A stretch of DNA of 64,000 nt from Bryum argenteum (GCA_037043015.1 CM073331.1:5467305-5531304); one strand, 5' to 3'. Numbered from the stretch's first letter, positions 34,575-46,643 are shown. Notes: generated from the sequence alone by a model not told the origin. Program-made: numbers and translations.

Positions 34575-37500
34575 CTTTCTTCCAAGCAAGCTTTCCATAA
34601 TCTATTAGCCCCAAGCGAAGGAACAACTCTAATTTCTCTTTCGACCATCTATTGTTGTTGAAGGTGATATCGTTCCTCTTGTGCCAGAGCGTCCATAAAA
34701 CGACTCCTCTGAGGAGAAGCCAAAGTCTGCTCATGTGGTTAAACCTTTTGGGCATCCTATGAGCAAAGATGCAATGTTTCCAGTTGAGCGTAGGCGCTCG
34801 CGATTCCCTTTGCCTAATTCTTTGCTTGTCCCACGTGTTCAACTATTTTAGTTTGTAATTGCTAGGGAGAATCCCACTCCATTTCTTCTCGACTATGTTG
34901 TCTGGTTGGTGCAGCTCGTTTAAGAACTTTCTACCTATCTTGGTAGTAAATCCCATGAGCGGCGTCGTTTCCTTGTCTATCCAACGAAACCGGCCTGGGT
35001 CCCATGTCAAACTCTCAATACAGCCATAAAAGAGGTGGATTAGTTTCTTCTTAGGCCCTCTTTTAACTTGCACAACCCTAACTTTGGGATGAAGCCATCC
35101 ATACATACTAGCTTGTCCGGTGGCTTGTGAAGGCATAGAGAAGGTGTTCTAAGAGAATACGTTTCCACCCCCTCGGGATTTTCTATGAGTCCATCGCTGA
35201 TCCAAGGCCGGAACTCCTTAGTAGCTTGAAAAAGGATGCCGGGGTCATTGCTAGTGTTAGATGGGTAAATGCAAACCACTCTTTGTTCTGAGCTTGCGAT
35301 CTTCTGTTAATTAGAATGTTATTCCAACGAGTCCTAAGGTTAAGGGTGAGGCTCTCCCAAGCTCCTATCTCATTATCATGGAGATCAAACTTAGATTTGC
35401 AATCCACGAAGGAGATGAAATTAGCGTTGAGCCAAATATCCTTGATGTAACTCAATCGAGTCTTTACAGTTGAGATGCTCTTGCCTTAGAAAAGCCTGGG
35501 CCGATCCCGTTATTTTCAGGGCATAACCAGAGGTGGCAAGTTTTCAACTCATCAATGTCAAAAGGGCTAGTAAACTTGGTGAAAGGCAAAAGTTTTTTCC
35601 ATGCCGAGGCTGCCCGATTCCAAACTGACGACCCTTTTCTAAGTTGATGACACAGGAGGGTGAAATGTTGAAGACTGGGCTACCATCTTCCCCCCGAGTA
35701 GGGTTGATAGGCTTCAAGTCTGAACCTAAGCAGGTGATGCAGATTAGAGTTTCCAGGCTCTAGCGCTTTGAGAATCCACTTAGTGAGTAAGGCACAAATT
35801 GCATCTTCAAGGTTGATCATATTCAGGCCTCATGTTTCCCTAGGCTGACAACAATTTAACTTGCTAACTCTAGCTCTCCCCCTTTCTGCTGAGCCACCAT
35901 TCAGATAATTCATAATGTAGCCTTGAACTTTGTTAATGCCTTGCTTGGTGCCACCCCAGACTGAAAGAAAAAATAGGGGGACTGAGGAGAGAACATGATT
36001 AGCTATGACGCTGCGCCCTGTGGGGTTCAGCTTAATAGAACTCCAAAAGTTAAGATTCTTAAACATTTGATTGGAGAGATGGTCATCAATACCCTTGGAC
36101 TTGAGTGACATGCCAAACGGCGCCCCTAATAACTTGCTCACGCTATTGTTATCCGTCCATGAGATCCCAAGTTCATTAGTCCATGGGGGCCGATCATTAT
36201 TGGGCCCAAATTTCCAATAACGTGAGGATTTGGTCCAGTTAATCAAAACTCCCCTGGCCTCACAAAAGATATTGAGAAGCACAATAAGATTTCTCATTGA
36301 TTATTCTTTGCCATATAACGTAAAGGAAGTATCATCTGCATATTGAGTCAAGGTCTGTTGGCGCTCAAACCCTGGGAGGAGGATGCCTTTAACATTTCCT
36401 CGCTTGGTCTCTTCTCGAATCATGGTGTTTAGAGCCTCGGCGACAATGATAAAGAGATAAGGTGCCAGAGGACACCCCTCTCTCACCCCTCTCTGTATTT
36501 TGAATGCTGGGGAGAGGGTGCCATTGACATTTACCGTGGACACTGCATCTTGAAATAGAATTTTTGTCATCTTGATGAACTCTACTGGGAATCCAAAGGC
36601 TTTTAATATTTTGAACATGCATCTCCAATCAACTATATCATATGCTTTGGTGAAGTTGAGCTTAAGAAATAGAAGTGGTTGAGACGATTGCTCGGCCCAT
36701 GCCATGGTCTCATATGTAAGCAATAGATTGTTTAAAATGAACCTAAGAGAAAGAAAAGTTGATTGCTCTGGGCTAATGATATCCATGAGGACCGGCTGCA
36801 TTCTAAGCTGAAGAGCCTTTGCATATATCTTGTAACTTATGTTAAGCAAAGAAATCGGGCGCCAGTTGGTCAAGGCAACTCTAATGCCGCCTTTATGTAA
36901 GAGGGCGATCATTCCCTTAGTGACGCCAGGCGGAAATTTTCCTATGGCAATGCTCTCTAAGATTATGTGGGTGAATTCCTCTCCCACTAGGCCCCAATAT
37001 TCACGAAAGAATTCACAAGTGATTCCATCAGGTCCACGGGATTTGCCTAACTTCATATAAAAAAAAGCCTTCCTCAGCTCCTCCGAGTTAATGTCCTTCT
37101 TGAGGTCATTACACATGTTGGGAGTAAAGCGCTTGTCAAGGTAGTGTAAGAGTTTTTCATCTGCCTCAATGTTGCTACCTTGCAGTCTAGCTTTATAAAG
37201 CTTCTCATAGTATTGTTGACAAATGTTCTCTAGGTCCCGTTGAGCCATGTGTTTAGTGCCATGTTCATCCTTTAGTTCAATAATTCTAAAGCTGAGGATC
37301 TAGTCTTTTTAGAAGCAAAAAATTCTTTTGAGCATGCGTCTCCTGCTTTCATCCATTTGAATTTGCTCTTAAGCTGTTGACCCTTAATCTTCTTGTCTTC
37401 TAATTCTCTTATTTTGTCTAATTGGGATGAGAAGTGATCTTGGGCTTCTCTCATATTAGTGTTAGCTTGAAGAAAAGTCATAGCGTTCACAATATTCTCC

Positions 37501-38460
37501 CTAGCTAAATCTTCCTCCATCCTTCTTTCTCTTGCCTTCTTTAAACAAAACTCCGTATAGAATTTGATGACTCTTCGAATCTTCCCAAAGAAAGGTAAGT
37601 GCGAATTGTTTGCCCAAATGTTCTTGATGTTCTCCTTCACCACTTCATCTTTAAGAAAATAGGAGTTCAAAATGTATCTAGAAGGGTTGGTCTTGAAAGC
37701 GGTAAGGTGAATTTCTCTCCATACTGGAAGGTGGTATGAGAAGGATGTGTCACCAAATATCCTATAGAAATTGTAGGATGGAGGCGGTTGACTTCCTTCA
37801 AATACATAATTGCGGTCAAGTTGCGCTAAAATCCTCTGTCCATCCAATCTTCTATTATCCCAAGAGAATTTTATCTTGTTGCTTCTAGGGAAGTTGTCCT
37901 CTGTTCAAAGGAGGGCCTTAAACTCTTGGAAGAGACGCTTCTCCCCTATAAATCGGTTAGTGGCACGGTTGTTGGATTTATCTCTCGCATGTTCAACAAA
38001 GTTCCAGTCTCCCGTAGTAATCCATCTACACCCTTGGGGGAGAGAGTTCATAAGTTCCTCCCACAAAAGGCATCTTTTACGAGAGTTATGAGGGCTGTAA
38101 ATATTAAGAATGGCAATATCCCCTCCATGTAGGCCTGAAAGTCTTAACTTCGGGCTTGTCACTTACTAGAAAACCTATGACTATGCACTAAGTGAGCGAT
38201 TTTGGGGGAAACCCACATGCCGATCCCCCCACACCCCGCCCCATCATCTCTTAAGTCATTGTTATATGCTACTTGCACTTCATATCCATAGAACTTGGCT
38301 CCTTGCCAAAAAAGGTTTGAAAGAAGGGAGAATTTCATTCCACGAATCTTGGTTTCTTGAGTACAAATGATATTGGTACTAACAAGATGTCTTCTATAAT
38401 AGTCTTAGACTTTCTTCCACTTGTTATTGTCATTTAACCCTTGGAGGTTTGGCTAATAAT
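34575..38460 (-). pseudogene. LINE ORF2: endonuclease and reverse transcriptase, decayed
   Basis: Read on the minus strand. An APE-like endonuclease is near 38400-37850 (IICTQETKIRGMKF, GIGMWVSPKIAHLVHSH, WITTGDWNFVEHARDKS). A linker follows, with FGDTSFSYHLPVWREIHL and a coiled region ending in KWMKAGDACSKEFFA. The reverse transcriptase is at 37248-36301: SRGPDGITCEFFREYW, LTNWRPISLLNISYKIYAKA, the motif A region LKLNFTKAYDIVDW, GCPLAPYLFIIVAEAL and YADD (36331-36342). The first catalytic Asp of motif A is Asn here (36655-36657). C-terminal segments to 34575 include the zf-RVT-like LRGVVLWTLWHKRNDITF. Frames change near 36300, 35830, 35460 and elsewhere, so it is non-functional. Confidence 0.88.
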
Positions 38461-38471
38461 TGATAGCTTCA

Positions 38472-40822
38472 TCAATTAATATTAGCTAAATTAGTGACTG
38501 AATGGACTTCAATGCCATGAGGCTCTGAGCTTGCGCCCTCCATTTCCGTGTCATGATCATGCGCGAGGTCTGGCGCACTTCCTTCTCCCTTTCTTGATGG
38601 CTGGAGAGAGTCGCCGCTTCCTAGGGAGACGCTCAACTTTGAGCGGTCTGTCTCTCCTGTTGAACGTGAGGAGGTCGACTGATGGCGTGGTGCTCCTCTG
38701 CTTTTCCTCCAAGCCTCTGAAGCAATCACTCGTTTTTTTTCTCTTTTGAGAATTTTAGAGGTTTCTCTTTTCTCACCTTTTCAGGAAGCCTCGAGCGCTT
38801 TAGGGCGAGCTTCCTTCGAAGTGCCTTCGCTTCCTCAACAGATAGCCGCATGAACTAAATGAGCTCCTTGTTGCTGGCGTAGTCCCTTAAAGGCTTGGGC
38901 GCCTTGGTCTCCTTCGATTTCGTTCTGCTGCACTTGCGCCCTTCCTCTGCCTCGACCATTGGCGGGGCAAGGGAAATAGGCGGACGGAGCCCCAGTTTCG
39001 CTGCTGTACGAGCAATATCAAACCTTCTTGATGTCGTCGCCTCGACCACGTCCGCCTCGGCAAGTGCGGCGGGGGCCGCTGCTGTTTCTGCCTCGCTCAC
39101 TGTCTCCGCTCTCGCCCTGTCAGTTGAGGTATTCTTCTTTGCTACCTTGACTTCGATCCACCTCATCAGCGGCGATCAAGTGTGACGCTTGGGCGGGGCT
39201 CTCGAGTTCTTCTGTTGGGTGTGTCGCGGCAGCTGCTCCACCGCTTCGCTCCAGACTTCTGCTAGAAGAGCGGAGCTTTTGCATGCCGCTAGAGCCGCTT
39301 CCTGGACCAAAGGTATTTTGCCTCTTTTACTGAGGCTTTGGTTAGGGCTATCTCCTTCTTCATTCAATGATGGTGCAAAGATAAAGTCGTCTTCTCTTGC
39401 CTTTTGCTTGTTCCACACCTTTTTGGCTCCGTGAAATTCATTTAAGTCAGGAAGTGTGCTGCTTTGGGGGGGGGGTGTTTGTCTCATCCAACAAATTCTT
39501 GCTGATCCACTCTTCACAGGTTAGGCTCTTGGGAGGTATTGGGATTACGTGTAGCACCCTGTCAACTTCTACCAGCCTCGCTGAAGGGCAGTCTCAGCTG
39601 CTTGGAAGTGGTCCACCGTCACCAGCAGGCGAAACGTTTCTTCATCTTGGGTTGCTGTAGGCTGGGGCGCGCGAAGGGCTGCGATGTCTTTGTTGCGCCT
39701 TCTTTGATGGCTGCGTGGGGGTTGCTGTAGTCTTCATACCGACCGGATCAGATGCAAAGATCGATTTCTGCTGTTGGTGGGGCTCGATAGCTTTCTCCTT
39801 TGTGGTCGGTTCTGCTGCGGAGTTCTCTTTCGCTTGTTGCAGGTGATTGTTGGTTTTGTCCTCCTTTTGGTTAGTAGCTCGAGCGTTTTACTCCTTCTCC
39901 CCTTGCTCATCAATCTTCTTGTTGTCGCTGTTTCTTTTCTGCTTGTTTTTTTCCAGCTTTTCACATTTTTTGATTAAGTGGGACGTGGCCATGCAGTGAT
40001 GGCAGCGGATCGGCAGGTTGTTATAATCAACTTCAATAGTGGAGCGCGTCATGGAGATCGGATTGACTACCTCTACTTGTGTTACAAACGGTTTTCTTGC
40101 TGTTATGCAGACACAAAACTTCTAGACCCATCTTTCATTTTGACTTTGTTGTCTTCCTGCAAGCTTGCCTATCCCTGCTACAATTTCTTTAGCACTACTT
40201 GACAGTTCATCCGGGATGTTCTTGAGAGTAATCCACACTGGGATTGACATATTTGTGGGCTAGCTAGGGTTGAAGCTTGGTGCCCACAGCTGAATGAAGC
40301 AGATCCCCCACTTTGACTCGTAGGGGTTGAGCATCAGCAGACTCTTGGCAGAGATTTCATCTCTAGAAATGATCTCGAAGAAATACTGACCTAAAGCCCT
40401 GCCAATTCTACTCTCGCATTTGAATTCCCTAGACAAATGTGCTAACCATGCTTTGAGAACTTGTAGTTTCTTTGTTGCTCCCAAGAAGTAGTAAACAAAT
40501 GTACTCTCCTTGAGAGATATTCCATTTTTTTATTTATTTTGTCTTCATCAAGAGTGACTTTTGCAGGATCTTTGCTAAGAAGGAATCCAACACTACTTCT
40601 GTATAGATTAGGAGGCAAGGTTTCACCTGGGGTTGGCCTTGTAGGGTTGAATCGTGCGTGTATCCCCTGATGATCATTGGCAGCCACTAACTCTGGCAGC
40701 GTGCTGTCCTTTCGCTTGAGCTCATTGACTTTCTACTGCTCCTCTTCTGGTGACAGCTTCAGCGGAGCGTGCGCCATCTCCTTTCTTATTGCGTCTCGGT
40801 AGGAGCTCACGACCGGGTCCAT
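38472..40822 (-). pseudogene. LINE ORF1: DUF4283-like, zinc-knuckle protein, decayed
   Basis: On the minus strand it starts MDPVVSSYRDAIRKEMAHAP at 40822. An in-frame TAG follows after SPEEEQ. Then come RFNPTRPTPGETLPPNLYRS, a DUF4283-like region (VLKAWLAHLSREFKCESRIG then FFEIISRDEISAKSLLML) and a CCHC knuckle CHHCMATSHLIKKC (39963-40004). A Lys/Gln/Ala-rich, low-complexity tail extends to about 38472. ORF1 proteins of plant L1 elements bind the element RNA. Several stops and frame changes are present. Confidence 0.8.
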
Positions 40823-41511
40823 GACTGATTGACAATGCGAAAGAATTGGATGTCCCTAAGGATCGAGGCGAGAGTGATGCTCTTACTCCAGCTTCAGATC
40901 TGGATCTGAGAGTGATGCCCTTGCTCGGATTTGCTGCTCCTGGGATGCGCTTGATGAGCGATCTGGATGCTTCCTCATGACAGGGTTAACGACGAATATC
41001 TACCACCCTTCGGCTGTGGCAGATAGGGTACGCAATGCGGAACGGGCTAGATCTGTAGAGAATGATAGGTAAAAGGCCGGATCCAGATTTGGAGCTTTGC
41101 CACCAGGGGTCGAGAGTTAGGTTAGTAGTGCTTGAGATAGACAATCTTAGTGATAAATCAAAGGTCCAAGTGGGCTTCTGATTCCACAGATTTGAATGCT
41201 AAGAGTATCTAGGCAATCAAACAACTAAATCAAAACAAGATTACGATCTCTGCAATTGCAGATCAACCGCTCTAGGGCTCAGATCTAGCCTCGGACTCGA
41301 TCTATTAAAAGTCACAAAATGGATCCACAAGGTGCACGAGTTTTCTGGCAGCTCGAGGCTTAATGAAAACATTCAGGAATGCGCATCCCTTGAGACTGCA
41401 ATTTGTTGATCAAAGGTAAAACACTAAGAGAACGACCTGTGCGAAAAACATCACAAGACTCCAAAGTCGGGCCGCTGTTGATCCGTACGGCTCCGGAGCG
41501 CCATCGTCCTC
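40823..41511 (-). other. LINE 5' UTR
   Basis: Sequence between the target duplication and the ORF1 start. It is GC-richer than the surroundings, as is usual for an internal LINE promoter region; no coding frame was seen. It contains a doubled block with TCTGAGAGTGATGCCCTTGC- and GAGAGTGATGCTCTTACTCC-like copies near 40870-40930. Confidence 0.6.
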
Positions 41512-41523
41512 TATTGGTAGGAT

Positions 41524-42150
41524 CCACTTCAACCAAAGTTCTTACTCAACTTGGATCTCAATTCTGTTGAAATGGCAGTATTCTTTGTGCCATTTTGCCT
41601 AAACCGGGAGGAGCCATTTTGGCCACATTTGAGAGTGTGTCATTTTCCACGCATTTTTATTGAATTGAAGTCCAGAAGTATTTTTTCTCGCAGGCTTCAA
41701 GATCACACATCCTTCCCAATATCAAAGGATTTCTTTAATATCACCAAAAATCCCATGATATCACACTTTTTTTATTGTATTTGAATTGTGGTTCACAAAA
41801 TATTCCCTCGAAAGGCAAATATTTCTGAGTGTAAATATGAGGTTCTTATTATGATTCATAAATATTTGCACTCTCATGCCAAAAATAGACAAAATTTGAT
41901 GTTGATTTTTTGAGTTTAAGCATCCCAAAACGCGCCATTTAACGAGAATAATGCCATCGTAATAAAATGAGGTTCTTACTATGATTCGAAGAGTATGATA
42001 CAAGCCTTCCAAGCCTTGGAATAGGATAATCTTAAACATTACTATGAGCTTCTTAGTTTTAACTTCAAAAACAATTGTTGAAGACTAGTTAATTTTTTTC
42101 ACAACTACCTCACTGCAGTCACTGAGATAGACAAAAAAAATATAATCGTA
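41524..42150. other. AT-rich DNA between the LINE and the first CACTA-like MITE
   Basis: No gene recognised. A short direct repeat, GAGGTTCTTA(T/C)TATGATTC, occurs near 41848 and 41968. Confidence 0.45.
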
Positions 42151-42435
42151 CACGAGTAGAAATTGGCACTAAAAGTGACGTCCATAGTCACTTGTTCATA
42201 GTGATGTAGAGTGCATGTTTTCATTGAGCTTCTATTGACATAAAATAAAATATATTTGTCAATTTTCCTTGGTTTCTGTTTTTGTATAATAAGCATAATA
42301 CAATCTATTATAGTAGTAAAAATTCAAGAAAATTTGAGAAACATAATAACTTATTTTGATGTTGTTAAAAGCACAGTTAAAACTTGCACTTTGTATCACT
42401 ATTGACTTTACTTTCAGTGCCATTTTCTACTAGTG
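42151..42435 (+). mobile_element. CACTA-type MITE, copy 1
   Basis: Ends CACGAGTAGAAATTGGCACT and, inverted, CACTAGTAGAAAATGGCACT, with long subterminal inverted homology (AGTGCATGTTTTCATTGAGC against AGCACAGTTAAAACTTGCAC). Flanking triplets are GTA and ATA, close to a 3-bp duplication. CACTA...TAGTG ends suggest an En/Spm-like origin. Confidence 0.65.
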
Positions 42436-42951
42436 ATACAATAGATCACTATGAACAATAGTAAAAGAATACTTGCAAAGCCCTTTGAAAATGACAAGTC
42501 TGTGCACTCCATCAATTAAGTACAAAAATGACAAGAATAAATATTTCATTAGGTCTATAGTTTTGTTAATCTCAAAAAGTTGACTAGATAGAATGTACCT
42601 TGGTTGTCAACTTTTAGTGTGGAGGGGCTCGTGCTCAAGCTCGTAGACTAGCTTCTCAAGAAGGCTTCACGGGATTCGGAAAGGTGACGTAACAATCTTT
42701 TTCTAAAGAAACTCCTTCTAAAGACTCCAAGCTCTCTTGGCGCTACAACCCCTTTGGTCACAAGTAGTCCCTCCCTAGTAAATCCGGCACTGCGAGCTAC
42801 TTCAAACACAAGGAGGTATATGTTTCTCTAGAAACTGCCCTTGCGTATGCAATTAGCGCTTACATGCGATTTTAGTTGAGCCTCATAACACAATTCACGG
42901 TAGGAGTATAATGGGGTATACAATATTGGCCACAATAGGAACCGTAGTAGA

Positions 42952-44237
42952 CACTAGTAGAAAATGGCACTAAATGTGACATATGTAATTACTTGTTCCT
43001 AGTGACTCAGAGTGTCTGTTTTAATTGTGCTTCTAACTACATTAAGATATGTTATTATGTTTGTTACATTTTCTTTTTAAAATTTTTTGTTGTAAATAGC
43101 ATAATATAGCCTATTAGATTAGTAAACATTTAACCCCTAAACGTCCTTGGGGTATTTTTAGCCCAAAACTCATTTTTAAAAAAAGTGGTTTAGATGAAAG
43201 TAAAGATAAGCTATTCAGATCTCAACCGTAAAAACTTGTAATAGACTTGTAGTAGATCATGTGGACCAAAAGTTGACTCATGGGACCTCATAGATTGCGA
43301 GATCACAACATATTAGTGCGCAAAACAAGCTACAAGATACCATCATTTCTACTTTGAAGTGAAAATACTACCAACATGAAATTTGCAATCAAAAAATCAA
43401 CAACTAGAAAGTTGTCCATCTTCATCTCAAAGACACTCTTGTACCAAAAAATTGATAAAAAAAAAATCTTGGCTCAAATAGTAGCCTTGTAGTCGTGAAA
43501 ACTGCCAAAAATTTTACAAAGGAAAAATAGTCCAAAACTAGACCCCTCGCACTCAAATTCATGCCTTTTCTTCAATATATCCTCGATTGGGTCAAGGTTT
43601 ATACCACTAAAAATAGACTATAATTGGAATTCATCCCAAAAAATAAAGTCAAAATCTAACGGTGGATGGAGGAGATCTAGCTCTTCAAAAATCATTCATT
43701 TTTTCACTTTTTTCATCGTAGAAACATCATTGCAAAGCCAATACCAAAGTTATCTAGATCAAAAAACTTCCAACTACAAAGTTGTTGGGATGCATCTAAA
43801 TATCAAACCTATGAAAAAAAATTCATGAAAAACTATTTCAGATTTCACATAATTGGCTTGCAATGGTAAAACATGCCAAATGTTTGAAAACCCAAAAACA
43901 AAAGCTGCCTTCACTAAAATCCATTCCATTTATTCATACTTTATTTTATAAGTCTGCAATTTTTACCACATAAACTAGACTTGATTTGTGACCTAACCCA
44001 AGTGATTTTGTCAAAAACAGGGTTTGGATGAAGAAGTTATGGCTCTTCAAAGTTTCTGCTCTTCATCCAAAATGTCGTTTTTCGACAGTAGGGATGTTTA
44101 GGGGTTAAGGAAAAATGATAAATATAATAATTTATTTTGATGTTGTTAGGAGCACAATTAAAACACGCACTCTGCGCCAGCGCCCCTAAGGACAAGTAAT
44201 TACATTCATCACCTTCAGTGCCATTTTTCTTCTAGAG
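42952..44237 (+). mobile_element. CACTA-type MITE, copy 2, split by a TTAA MITE
   Basis: Left end CACTAGTAGAAAATGGCACT at 42952; right end TTCAGTGCCATTTTTCTTCT at about 44213-44237, slightly decayed. Subterminal arms GTTTTAATTGTGCTTCTAAC and GTTAGGAGCACAATTAAAAC pair. Without the 43134-44104 insertion the element is about 310 bp, like copy 1. Confidence 0.7.
43134..44104 (+). mobile_element. TTAA-flanked MITE (about 970-bp family), nested in the CACTA-like MITE
   Basis: TTAA at 43130-43133 and 44105-44108; ends CCCCTAAACGTCCTTGGGG and, inverted, GGGATGTTTAGGGG. Relatives are 24121-25194 and 48306-48756. There is no coding frame of note. Confidence 0.82.
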
Positions 44238-44454
44238 GGAGAGTGAGTCTAATTCCAAGAGAATGCCAAAGACTTGACAATGAGAAGACCTTTGATAGCA
44301 ATACAAATCCATACTTTTATTTCGATTGTTATGATGGATCTCGAATTTTGGAGATTTTGCAGGAAAAATAAAATAAAATAGTACATGCATTCTAAGGGGC
44401 TATGTAGCAATTTACACTAGACTATGTACTGAGTACACAATGGTATACTCACTC
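44238..44454. other. Short AT-rich spacer
   Basis: Nothing recognised beyond flanks of the neighbouring elements. Confidence 0.4.
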
Positions 44455-44908
44455 ATGGCCTGGTCACACCGGGGCCCCAGCTGCCCCAGCAGGGGCCAAA
44501 CCCCAGCCCAGGGCTTAGGCCGGAGGAGGAGGGGGCCCTTTTCCCCTTGTTGGGGTGCTGGTTGCAAGGGGGGTGGCTTGCATCCAGCAGGCCCCCTTCC
44601 TGCCCGACTGGAGTCCTCACCGACGAGCCGGGCACCTTTTTTTTTTTTTCTTTTTTTTTTTCTTTTTTTTTCTTTTTTTTTAAAATTTTTGCGAACACAA
44701 AAATTAAACCAATTAAAAAGGGCCGTACAGTATTCTCGTAAAAATTATAAATTATAATTTGAAATTTTTTTAAGGGGGCCGGCTGCCCCCTTTTTAGTCG
44801 CAGCCCCTGCTGGACCGACCTGCTGGCTCAAGGCCACACCGGCCAGCAGGGTTCTGAGCCCGCCAGCCCATGCTGGCTGGACTGGGGTCTCCGGTGTGGC
44901 CAGGCCAT
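44455..44908 (+). mobile_element. GC-rich foldback element with about 24-bp TIRs
   Basis: Ends ATGGCCTGGTCACACCGGGG and, inverted, ATGGCCTGGCCACACCGGAG bound a 454-bp unit. It is rich in CCAGCAGG/CCTGCTGG motifs around an internal T/C-rich tract and a GGGGGCCGGCTGCCCCC palindrome. Its GC content contrasts sharply with the flanks. The superfamily and target duplication were not identified. Confidence 0.7.
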
Positions 44909-46400
44909 CACCATCGCGATTGTACCAGGGAGTGTAAAGCTCTGTTTTTCTCGGGTCAAGTTTGCACTTGTATTACTATCTATGTATCTAAGTACGTGCC
45001 TTTAGTTTTGCCATTGTTTTTGCCTTCGACTATGTCCACACCTGAATGGGGTTTCTACCAGTGAATGTCCAAATGCTCGGCTCCATATATCATTTGTAGG
45101 GCACATGCCAGATTCCTGATCTCAAAGATAAATTTTGTTGCACATGTACGCATTCGTTTCTTAGGAAAGGACTACGCATTAACAACTGTAGGAAACGATG
45201 GATACAATGGTCTGGAAGGTGACAGTGACCCGAATGCTCTTGCTTTTTAAGTCGGAAAAAATTTAGGTACACTAATTCAACTAAAGCATGCACAGTTACG
45301 CCATTGCCAGTATGTGTTTCTTATCTTAACATTCTTTGATGAGGCACACAAGTCAGATGAGAGAACCAATCTTTACTTGAGTTGCAAAATGACAATCACC
45401 AGCATCAAATGGAGCACATCAGAATGGCAAAGTTCTAGGAGCACGTTGTGATGTTCCGAGCTTCGTAATAGCAAAAATGTGCCAATACTTCTCATGCTTC
45501 CGTCCTGAAGGCAATTTAGTTTAAAGCGACAGTGTTGTGATGAAGCAATCTTTATGGCATAAGCAGCGATCATAACCAGGATGTTTCGTGAATATCCACA
45601 GGTCGCAGAAACGAAGGAGGTCCTGGACGAATCCAAACAAGCAATAGGATTCTCAGAATACTATTGAGTGCCCCCTCTGCTATCAGCTTCTGTCTCTTCC
45701 TTAAATCTACGCTCACTTTACTTTTCAAAGTATCGAATGAATTGCAAGGAATCTGTCGGATCCATATCAGAATTTGCTGTCAAGTTCAATGCACATAATG
45801 CTCTTTTAATTTGTTCTTTCTAACTCTCTATAATTCAGATACAAATAGGAAGAGAATGGACTTTCAGAAGTCTCGTTAAGCAGGGAATGTTGCAGATTCT
45901 TGAATATCAAAAGGGATGTGGTGAAAATGGGATGTTTCATGCACTGCATGTTGAGAGAGGATGATGAGGAGGAAGAAGTGCCGCTCAAAGAAACTCTGAA
46001 CACATACACGATGCTTGACAGTGGAGAACAACATCCTTGAGTCTTGAGTGATCAGCTGTTGGAATCATCCACAAGGAATTTCAGAAATTAATGGTGGAAA
46101 AAGGCTGACAGAGAAGAACATGAGAACGATTTGTGTGAATTCTGACCTCCGTAGCTCGATCGGCTGTTGCTCATAATTTCCTTACCATTGATGCAATCAT
46201 GTCTTCCTCCAGAGGAATTTGAGCTTCTTGCACGAGAAGTGTGAGGCAAGTTGCTCTCTGTTCGTTATCACTGTGGGAAGCTTCATATTATTAGCGCATA
46301 CACATTGTGCCTGACAGCAAATTTGAAAATTGAAAATGTTAGAAATGAGTTTTTGATTATTTGTATGAATTAATAGTTTTTGTAGTAGAGGAGTACAGGG
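44909..46400. other. Intergenic DNA of ordinary composition, possible gene remnants
   Basis: Less AT-rich than neighbouring regions. Short frames at 45065-45250 (+) and 45373-45636 (-) look protein-like but show no known motif or splice chain. I see no confident gene. Confidence 0.35.
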
Positions 46401-46473
46401 TAGTGCCAATTTGGTAGTATGGTGAGGTGAGTGGCAAGCCCGTAGGGCAAACCAAACTGCCAAATTGGCACTA
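46401..46473 (+). repeat. Short inverted repeat hairpin
   Basis: TAGTGCCAATTTGG (46401-46414) pairs with CCAAATTGGCACTA (46460-46473) around a 45-base loop that itself holds a GGCAAGCCCGTAGGGC-like palindrome. It could be a tiny MITE or a transcribed hairpin. Confidence 0.6.
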
Positions 46474-46496
46474 TCTTGCAATTTCTATAGTGTTAA

Positions 46497-46639
46497 AGGA
46501 CTGTATGTCCAATACGGTATATGGTTAACAAATCGGCAAGCGTGGTTAGATATGGCTAACAAAATCGGCGGTCCACGTGAGTTACCGATTCTGCCTAGAA
46601 GAAGGGCTCAAAAATTGGCCGAATTGGACATACAGTCCT
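46497..46639 (+). mobile_element. TTAA-flanked 143-bp MITE with AGGACTG ends
   Basis: TTAA at 46493-46496 and 46640-46643; ends AGGACTGTATGTCCAAT and the exact inverse ATTGGACATACAGTCCT. The ends differ from those of the CCCCTAAA families, so this is a separate family or another superfamily using the same site. Confidence 0.7.
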
Positions 46640-46643
46640 TTAA

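Larger units (their letters stand above)
33914..41511 (-). mobile_element. Structurally complete L1-like LINE retrotransposon
   Basis: A 12-bp target duplication TATTGGTAGGAT lies at 33902-33913 and 41512-41523. On the minus strand the element runs from 41511 through a 5' UTR of about 0.7 kb, ORF1 with a CCHC knuckle, and ORF2 (endonuclease, reverse transcriptase, C-terminal region), to a short 3' UTR and an A-rich tail (poly-T on the plus strand, 33914-33947). The total is about 7.6 kb including a nested 362-bp MITE. Several stops and frameshifts, and a changed reverse transcriptase residue, show that it is dead. Confidence 0.92.

Noticed and set aside
38895..39185. Plus-strand Ala/Ser-rich frame
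   Set aside because: Antisense shadow of the low-complexity tail of LINE ORF1.
44453..44757. Pro/Gly-rich frames in the GC-rich patch at 44.5 kb as a gene
   Set aside because: The patch is bounded by inverted ends and has low-complexity tracts; the frames are better explained by the foldback element.
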